Part shown: positions 59,901 to 64,000 of the stretch, piece after piece
Numbering within the stretch: position 1 is the stretch's first letter
Layout of the letters: every line of letters starts with the position of its first letter
Origin: Trichomonas vaginalis G3
Taxonomy: Eukaryota > Parabasalia > Trichomonadida > Trichomonadidae
NCBI RefSeq assembly: GCF_026262505.1
Contig: NC_067208.1
Coordinates: forward strand, 17,307,962 to 17,371,961
DNA: 64,000 bases
Direction: 5' to 3'
Position numbers and translations under genes: made by a program
The notes under the pieces: model-generated
What the model was told of the DNA's origin: nothing
What the model saw: only the letters and a program-made list of their open reading frames with translations
The model's database searches: none

Positions 59901-60280
59901 GGCAAATTTTGTTTTCTTCCGTTGTAAATGTAAATAGGCATCGAAGGATCGAATATTTGAGATAAGTACTTTAGTAAAGTGTATTTCTTTTTGATGGTAA
60001 AGCTCCACATAATTATACCAATTGCTGTCTTAATAAATGCAAGAATTGCCATTTCATCTGTTGTAGTAACGCTCTCTAACTGAAGAACTTTAGTTAATAT
60101 TGGAGGGAACGATTCGTACACAAGGATTTCAGTCAAATCTTGGTATGGTTCTGGCAAACCTTTCATTTTTGCCTGTTCCAAGAATGAAGAGAGCTTGTTT
60201 AACTGTGCGGCATATCCAGTTCCTTCATCTAGTGAGATTGTAAGGACTGCACACAGTGTATCTGGATCATAATCTTGCAT
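53912..60280 (-). CDS. Giant ubiquitin-specific protease (USP, family C19)
   Basis: 2,122 residues from the ATG at 60280. The USP core lies at about 1005-1310: the Cys box NLGATCYINSLIQ with the nucleophile near Cys1019, then QQDCHDFLLQLFSKLE, LPPILIIQLKRFDY, and the His box GDAEVGHYISYLKGEKW with the catalytic His near 1239, then NDQSTKFV and AYLLFYKN. About 1,000 residues of helical repeats stand before it and 800 after. This layout matches the large USP9X/USP24/USP34 group, which removes ubiquitin from many substrates. A ubiquitin-like stretch may occur near 620-700. All key catalytic residues appear present. Confidence 0.92.
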   Translation of the reverse strand: MQDYDPDTLCAVLTISLDEGTGYAAQLNKLSSFLEQAKMKGLPEPYQDLTEILVYESFPPILTKVLQLESVTTTDEMAILAFIKTAIGIIMWSFTIKKKYTLLKYLSQIFDPSMPIYIYNGRKQNLPYSSYMTDFANNAKQKYIHVMLFSAMGKDLSIDELVSVFDVIRRLCMLLGTNAIFNKIDNQVQSINQAITNILSEQNDRNLHHKQIIQIYEYIFECVNHPLIVDCACNVVNRFITSDIVEVKMSGFRLSQIIFTKAITGITPLTGSQTNLLAAVSKNANSIEQFEVIKPIFINFAKHNHLSPVLIKSLYESVKSQHASILNKCEIIFADIALNLQNPDIILEFQDLSPNILGRLLEGHQYARVVSIMLWSNIRDNSEVFETLTKTASRADLGDLIPKAVELSSEKNFTEKSVTLIDKILSNTKTVFNPSTLVDQVIEHENLESMIMTLVSIMSRSKSHFSAGQLSKIFEKLTKESQTKFFKQILPDIGLSLVDQDSIDPLLRIINQTEDIEILRHCYINLQYSNANPILITTVFNAAYEKIWQNCLKNDEQSMKLLLEVKEPHNLPSKVMEITNKAISVLQTKSDTALKLLSDCLNLCNEYISPLSLNYKPHKVSFDNELITIKVTYQIKNFTINCLKNESVRTIKPLAAKSLDVDEQSIVIYHNKSVVKDGFVRDLTPPEIEIRIKNEYDKGVHFTLKNHPITILKDHVNELFQFLSEENLSLQCFNVLQQLPTPTNYKIDNLKYSEPYRYLYQLQYIYCEKEKNQALIPGVKEIFENNFELLLPESKLISLFLISEPSEKMIGSLLKLVQLPNDEYFVKLSDMLIKLVENLQVDLEENDLKVLLFDERRNFVEKLLKTKLIKNQNFSKIWTIFNSLQNYAEHVYIFTEISVPLEMAGQLEQILRNCDIKNSEVLTVLADLCDRWNEFPISIYSERIMNDYILCKNKNVNVNFAPFQFILSMMKRSEEFKQNTINSIFQTLPMNSPWGYTPSNEMKSIATNRCGLNNLGATCYINSLIQILFSIEPFRNFIISTKFDDEGLNYLHILFTKLMYSDSHYVDMKEFTSRWKDYDGQPVNVRQQQDCHDFLLQLFSKLENYPIMSLFTGLTIEHFIGLTNDFHSERSESFPSLSIPIKDITNIDDSLKLFCTPETIEDYRDEKYPEKFNIQRYTTIEKLPPILIIQLKRFDYSVETGMRTKIDSIFEVPDEFEINGKKLSLIGTVVHQGDAEVGHYISYLKGEKWMNFNDQSTKFVFLEEAKSANSGVGEYGTSAYLLFYKNNDYKEDFGMEIKVDEEIINQIKIENDRLIIDKVYYSKQFVDFICHLVDYKECNQIVINYFMKVLSHSDDNESFAKLSQKILEKFDENHLFNDSLEVIQNELAIIKYILVYSTNKEIRNIFTQFMKQIFTRMGSENDLMITIFTFIYEWEMEILQNWRNSFDIFSVLEVFTEISRENCQFLLSIDADQFLIKFVTEEVPTFVNNKQNQCSAERFKRLSDFSHLINTLVNLKVPKAYLTKDFMKWVISSEKIGDAIINMIVKLKIDNVEKFIDIGVNSISEELVIDLIAKTDFMCPRAWLESGPLCSPESYSRMARCLSTVDDLSSFTLKNYELMGALLFAKNQIVVQEAINSIKVNRRKNKQNKQFFGPFFREINYIPIYSRNFYKTNQLSAAGSFDNFNGFQLLRYLTDEINSEENSEIEITQQDVEIVVSNLEKVVKVGGKFDAHTVCMVELATSMCMTNNSKIEKNEIERVIEFSRKAFDVIDIKCSHRDYAINSYLKLLEMCIQKTRISVDQLMPENNSNLLVELIFRQKYNKSFIDFCKECTKRYANSTRLYKIVCNGLFKEKVTTNQLYEILTMFKKDVVTANSMYLLGKTESIKYLIEGITKLDPNVDYFDESLLFVENMMYNATHQVYDIMLKNNKIVESFFRMASSQDMKKGKSHIVKILSFIIEFGGENIDKLFMSDQVIGSELDERSRDEWVSSLLLLICKLWIDKKPPNSLLVFLGREMSTHFRQTNDILNMRATLNSLVQIKQNINPMFLDVFFDVLHTEKVIHLPWRLKCRGDETFEGLFAITMTIVMKFKDRELLDNLSKAAEISASNSPFHAKLKQEISKL

Positions 60281-60703
60281 TTTATAAAAATTAACTTTTT
60301 TTTTGTTCTAAAAAAATTTGACATCCGAACAATCAACAGTTGACTTAAAGTATAGATTTAAAACTAGTTAAGAATCAAAATGATTCAGGCAAAATTTAAG
60401 ATGTGGTGGAAATATTTTTGTACGATTATTTTCCTTTCAATTTATATCCAAGCATCGAACCAAGTAAGCAATCTATTTGATATTAGGCCGAACCATAGAA
60501 AGGAAATAATATATTGCTTGAGTACTGGAGGTTGCGGTCATTGAAGTTAAAATTATATTCAATATTGAATTGTTCCTAATTGAATCATCTTTTGATGTGG
60601 AATAATAACTTGTGTTCAATACCATCATTTTCATATACTATTTATTGACCCTATTCTTCAAGATTTTGTGAATTTATGTAAAAAGTAACGTACAATTTTA
60701 GAA
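60281..60703. other. Divergent intergenic region with short secreted ORF
   Basis: Spacer between the USP gene (minus) and the coiled-coil gene (plus). Apart from the 54-codon ORF described separately, nothing is supported. Confidence 0.4.
60380..60544 (+). CDS. Short secreted-type ORF, 54 aa
   Basis: The ATG at 60380 encodes a basic start and a hydrophobic core (MWWKYFCTIIFLSIYIQA), a good signal peptide with a possible cleavage after QA. A short mature part follows, ending IYCLSTGGCGH and stop. It lies 99 bp from the divergent USP gene. It may be a small secreted peptide or the 5' stub of a lost surface-protein gene; the sequence after its stop has no open continuation that I can see. Confidence 0.35.
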   Translation: MIQAKFKMWWKYFCTIIFLSIYIQASNQVSNLFDIRPNHRKEIIYCLSTGGCGH

Positions 60704-62074
60704 ATGAAAGTTACATCTTCTTCCGCTGGCTCTTCAGCGAGTTTTTTATTATCTGGACGTGACGACTCTACCAGATCAGAGTTAGATCGTTTACGCCGAG
60801 AAGTAATGGAAAAGAAAGGACAAATTGACATTTTAGAACGAGAGGCATCAAAAGTGGATGAAATTCGCGATTTTCTTATTGGGTTAATAGAAGACTTTCA
60901 GAAGCTCGGCCAATATCAATTTTTCGATTCGAATGAAGATTTACAAAAATTACTTAAAAATCCTGTTAACGGCATTACATTACTTCGAAATGGCATCAAT
61001 AATCTAATTACTAAACATCAAAATTTAAGTTCAAATTTCGAATTGCAAATGAAAAGAAACCTTTTTCCTTTAGAACAAGAGCTAGATCAAGCAAAAAAGA
61101 TTAACGAAGATCAAAATAAAGGTTTTACTAGTGATTTGGAAGAAAGAACTCATAAACAAAATATAATTAAATATATTGAGGGCGAAAAAACAATATTCCA
61201 CCGAACAATATTAATGAAAACAGCTGCTTACGATCGTCATCAAGAGAATGATAAAGGAACCATTATTTTAGTTCAAAATCAAATGCAACAAGTTCAAAAT
61301 CAATTATCTGATGCTAAAAAAGAATTAGAGAATAAAGAAGCAGAATATAGATCATTAACATCTCGTGCACAAGATAGACAATCGTTTGAAGAAAAACAAA
61401 GACAAGATTATCAAGAATTATTAGCCCGCGTTGAGAAACTACGTAAAGATTACCAAGCAGAATCTCATAGTCATAACCAATGTCAAGCAGATCTTGACGC
61501 TGCTAAGAATGAATTACAACAATTAACTTTAATGGTTGGATCTTACCGCGACAACAGAAAAACTCAGCAGCTTCTTGGAGAAGAAGCAGAGAATAGGCGT
61601 ATTCATTCTAACTTTGCTATCGAAAAAGTCGAAGCAGATAGAAAACAACAAAAAGAAGAAAAGAAAACTATTGAACTTGAAAAACAAGTTTCTGTTCTCC
61701 AACAAAACATTGCAAACTTGAACGAACAGATTGTAATTACTGAACAAAAGCTTCAGATGCAGATGATCAAGATTCCAGACTTTGCACAGTTACATCAAGC
61801 TCTTGATCGCTCACTTGCAATGTCTAAGAAGTTCAGAGACCAAGTCATGGAAACAAAGTACATGCTTGATGAAATTCGAGAGAAGAACAGAATTCTCGAA
61901 CAGATGGAAATACACGACTCAAAAGTTAGAACGGCTCAGCTCAAAATACCACTTCCTATTGATGTGACACAGCCAAAGAAGTCTGATGATGACATTAAAA
62001 AGGCACAGGAGATGTCTCCAAAAGAATTAGATGAATCTGTGAAAATTATTCTTCAGAATTATGATAATTTGTAA
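60704..62074 (+). CDS. Coiled-coil protein, paralog of the 2185 gene
   Basis: 456 residues from the ATG at 60704. A Ser-rich N-terminus (TSSSAGSSASFLLSGRDDST) leads into coiled coil that spans ~25-440. Residues ~50-130 (EDFQKLGQYQFFDSNEDLQ, NGINNLITKHQNLSSNF) match the corresponding part of the gene at 2185-3459. The C-terminus differs (SPKELDESVKIILQNYDNL). It shares overall size, charge and coil arrangement with its paralog, so both probably act in the same kind of structure. No named family is recognised. Confidence 0.85.
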   Translation: MKVTSSSAGSSASFLLSGRDDSTRSELDRLRREVMEKKGQIDILEREASKVDEIRDFLIGLIEDFQKLGQYQFFDSNEDLQKLLKNPVNGITLLRNGINNLITKHQNLSSNFELQMKRNLFPLEQELDQAKKINEDQNKGFTSDLEERTHKQNIIKYIEGEKTIFHRTILMKTAAYDRHQENDKGTIILVQNQMQQVQNQLSDAKKELENKEAEYRSLTSRAQDRQSFEEKQRQDYQELLARVEKLRKDYQAESHSHNQCQADLDAAKNELQQLTLMVGSYRDNRKTQQLLGEEAENRRIHSNFAIEKVEADRKQQKEEKKTIELEKQVSVLQQNIANLNEQIVITEQKLQMQMIKIPDFAQLHQALDRSLAMSKKFRDQVMETKYMLDEIREKNRILEQMEIHDSKVRTAQLKIPLPIDVTQPKKSDDDIKKAQEMSPKELDESVKIILQNYDNL

Positions 62075-62598
62075 ATTTATATTTTTGTTTGTTTGTAAAT
62101 ATATATGTATATAATATCTGTCTCTATCTTTCATCATTCTTCGGCACTGTAAAATTAAGTTTAAACGGTTTTCTGATGTCTCTAAAGGATAATAGTTATT
62201 AGGCCACATAATATATTAAATATATTGTCTTGAATGGATCTAACAATATTTAAATCATACAGAGAATAATGGAAGTATTATTTGTTGTATACGATGCGCA
62301 ATGCAATAGCACCGATTTGAAGAAACCTCAAATATTAGATAAGATTCTTCACGTATTGTTCTTTTTGGAACTTTGCATTCAAAACTTATTTTATCTTTAT
62401 GAGAACAAATGGTATATCATTTATAACATTGTATCATCAACTCAACAATATAGTAAGTAATGGCTATAAGTAGGAATTACCTCGATAAGTCTCATGAATG
62501 AAATTATTTAAAAATATTTGATATGAAATTTAAATATTTCGTATTTTTTATTAAATAAACAATTTATTCTATGCAATGTAGTAACTATTAAAATGTGA
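62075..62598. other. Intergenic, no convincing gene
   Basis: AT-rich spacer between convergent genes. A 63-codon plus frame at 62269-62460 (MEVLFVVYDAQCNS) is possible but has no recognisable features; I leave it uncalled. Confidence 0.35.
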
Positions 62599-63120
62599 TT
62601 AATCTTTCTTGGATTTTCTTGATTGTGGAGTGTATTTACGAGTATATCCTAAAATGATGCGTATAATTGCGTTGATTACGTAAAAAGCAGTAATTAATAC
62701 CATTGATGGTGTGCCAAAAGCCAATATAATAGAAATTTGGAAAGGAATTGAGAGCAAGGACAATTTTGTGAAAGAATAAAATGTTTTATAGTTAACGAAT
62801 CCTCTAATAAAACCAACAATTAGGCATACTACGTATATTATAATTGATAGATAGAAAATAACTACTGAAGAAAACTCTGTCAGCCAAAATCCGAAATCAT
62901 AAGAAGGTTGTGATACAGCTGCAACTACGAAAAAGATATTTTCGGATATAAATGGGAGTAAAAGAATTGTTGTTATCAATAAATTTCCTTTGTTAGCAGA
63001 ATAACGTCGAACTTTTGCCCAAGCGATAACCCACATTAAAGTAGTGATTACAAAGAACACTGGCGTGATTATATAAAAAGCTGAATCAAAATTGAAGAAG
63101 GCTGCCTCAAAAAATCCCAT
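62599..63120 (-). CDS. Small multi-pass membrane protein
   Basis: 173 residues from the ATG at 63120 (MGFFEAAFFNFDSAFYIITP); eight earlier codons open only from TTG. About five hydrophobic helices: ITPVFFVITTLMWVIAW, LLITTILLLPFISENIFFVV, SSVVIFYLSIIIYVVCLIVG, SIPFQISIILAF and MVLITAFYVINAIIRIIL. It ends in a basic tail (RKYTPQSRKSKKD), likely cytosolic. There is no transporter or enzyme signature. It is probably an endomembrane or plasma-membrane protein of unknown function. Confidence 0.7.
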   Translation of the reverse strand: MGFFEAAFFNFDSAFYIITPVFFVITTLMWVIAWAKVRRYSANKGNLLITTILLLPFISENIFFVVAAVSQPSYDFGFWLTEFSSVVIFYLSIIIYVVCLIVGFIRGFVNYKTFYSFTKLSLLSIPFQISIILAFGTPSMVLITAFYVINAIIRIILGYTRKYTPQSRKSKKD

Positions 63121-64000
63121 TTTATAAAAATAAAAAAGTGACAAATTTAATCATTTTATTGTTATTTTTCCATTTTATTGTTTGAACTGTGACAATATAT
63201 CTTTGATTCAGAATTGTGTCAATAAATCATCTATTTATTAGAACACACTCAACAATATACTTTAATTTTCTTGTGTTGAATATAATTTTTGATGAAATTG
63301 GATAAGCAAATGCATGTTAATATTTACTAGATTGATTGTTGAATTAATAGCCGTTTGCTCATAAATTAGCCCGAAGCATCCTTAGTAGTAGGATAGGAAG
63401 GGTTGTGTGAGAGAGGGTCAAAGTTGCTATTTGTCACTTTTCCACAAGAATATAATGGGGAAAAAGTTATCATATAGTTGATCTCATTCACTGAGGTGAG
63501 AGATGCATGTAGTGTAATGTTATAAACAGTGGGATTGCTGCTCTAAGTCCTAGGTTCGAGACACACTGGCTTCATTTTTCTCTTTTTTATTGACGTAAAC
63601 TATTCAATTTTTGTGTTCTCCATTCAAATTTCAGAATTTTTTTTGCAGATTTCACGCTACATTCGAAGTTACCTTTTGTAACAACCACCACTGCCTACGA
63701 AAGACGAAAGTGTGTCACGATTTCACCCGGAAATCCGACGGTTGTTTAAGAGTATGCACTTTTGTCACCTACTCAGGGTTGTGTGACTTTTTTTGTAAAC
63801 GTAAGAATTCATACAATATCGAGCGATTTTGTATCATTTTTTTAACATATGAAGTAAAAAATGTATGATTCTGACGGTTTTTATTCTTACGTTTTTGAAT
63901 AAATCAAGATTTAAAAAATTTTCAAAATTGTAAGACATTTACACTCAACCCATACATAATGAAATAAAAAATAAACACATTAAAAATTAACATTAATTTT
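63121..64000. other. Intergenic to right edge, GC-richer island at 63360-63800
   Basis: No gene is called. The island contains TAGTGTAATG at 63510 and GGTTCGAGAC at 63553, an A-box/B-box pair 43 bases apart as in tRNA genes. The T-stem and acceptor do not pair, so it is at most a tRNA-derived repeat (SINE-like) or a relic. Confidence 0.3.

Noticed and set aside
63503-63575. tRNA gene suggested by A-box and B-box spacing
   Set aside because: Acceptor and T stems do not pair and the D arm is missing; at best a tRNA-derived relic.

Overview
The window looks like nuclear DNA of a parabasalid protist (Trichomonas/Tritrichomonas type). It is very AT-rich and has standard-code, apparently intron-less genes on both strands with mostly short leaders. 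It carries the family mix typical of trichomonads: ankyrin proteins with a shared N-terminal helical domain, BspA-like leucine-rich repeats, Pmp-like beta-helix surface proteins, armadillo-fold proteins, many coiled coils and a class II HMG-CoA reductase. The species cannot be fixed from sequence alone.

Layout. 1-13 kb: a broken ankyrin gene, two coiled-coil genes, a Rab GTPase, ribosomal protein eL31, a second broken ankyrin gene, a KOW-like/low-complexity protein and a HAD phosphatase with one internal stop. 14-15.6 kb: a fold-back element with ~625-bp identical arms built partly from 122-bp hairpin repeats. 15.6-26 kb: an armadillo-type protein, a GAF protein with a degenerate phosphodiesterase-like end, a possible Spc24 kinetochore protein and a condensin HEAT subunit. 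26-31 kb: a 1.27-kb TIR element, a bZIP protein, a PG-rich (SHIPPO) axonemal protein and two MITE-like elements. 31-36 kb: a third broken ankyrin gene, two abutting tandem hairpin arrays (122- and 132-bp units) and a BspA-like pseudogene. 36-41.7 kb: a second armadillo-type gene, a second large palindrome, a tRNA 3' relic, a GNRA-loop RNA candidate and a run of long hairpins. 41.7-53 kb: HMG-CoA reductase, a coiled coil, a TRIP4-type zinc finger, U2AF large subunit and Yju2 head to head, a Pmp-like protein, a SAM/zinc-finger protein and a fourth broken ankyrin gene. 53.9-64 kb: a giant USP deubiquitinase, a short secreted ORF, a coiled-coil paralog of the 2.2-kb gene and a small membrane protein.

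Themes. Housekeeping genes (translation, splicing, chromosome segregation, trafficking, mevalonate pathway) look intact, whereas all four ankyrin genes and the BspA-like gene are interrupted. The most unusual feature is a set of repeat units predicted to fold into three-hairpin structures. Two diverged 122-bp families keep the same palindromic architecture although one stem has changed sequence completely.
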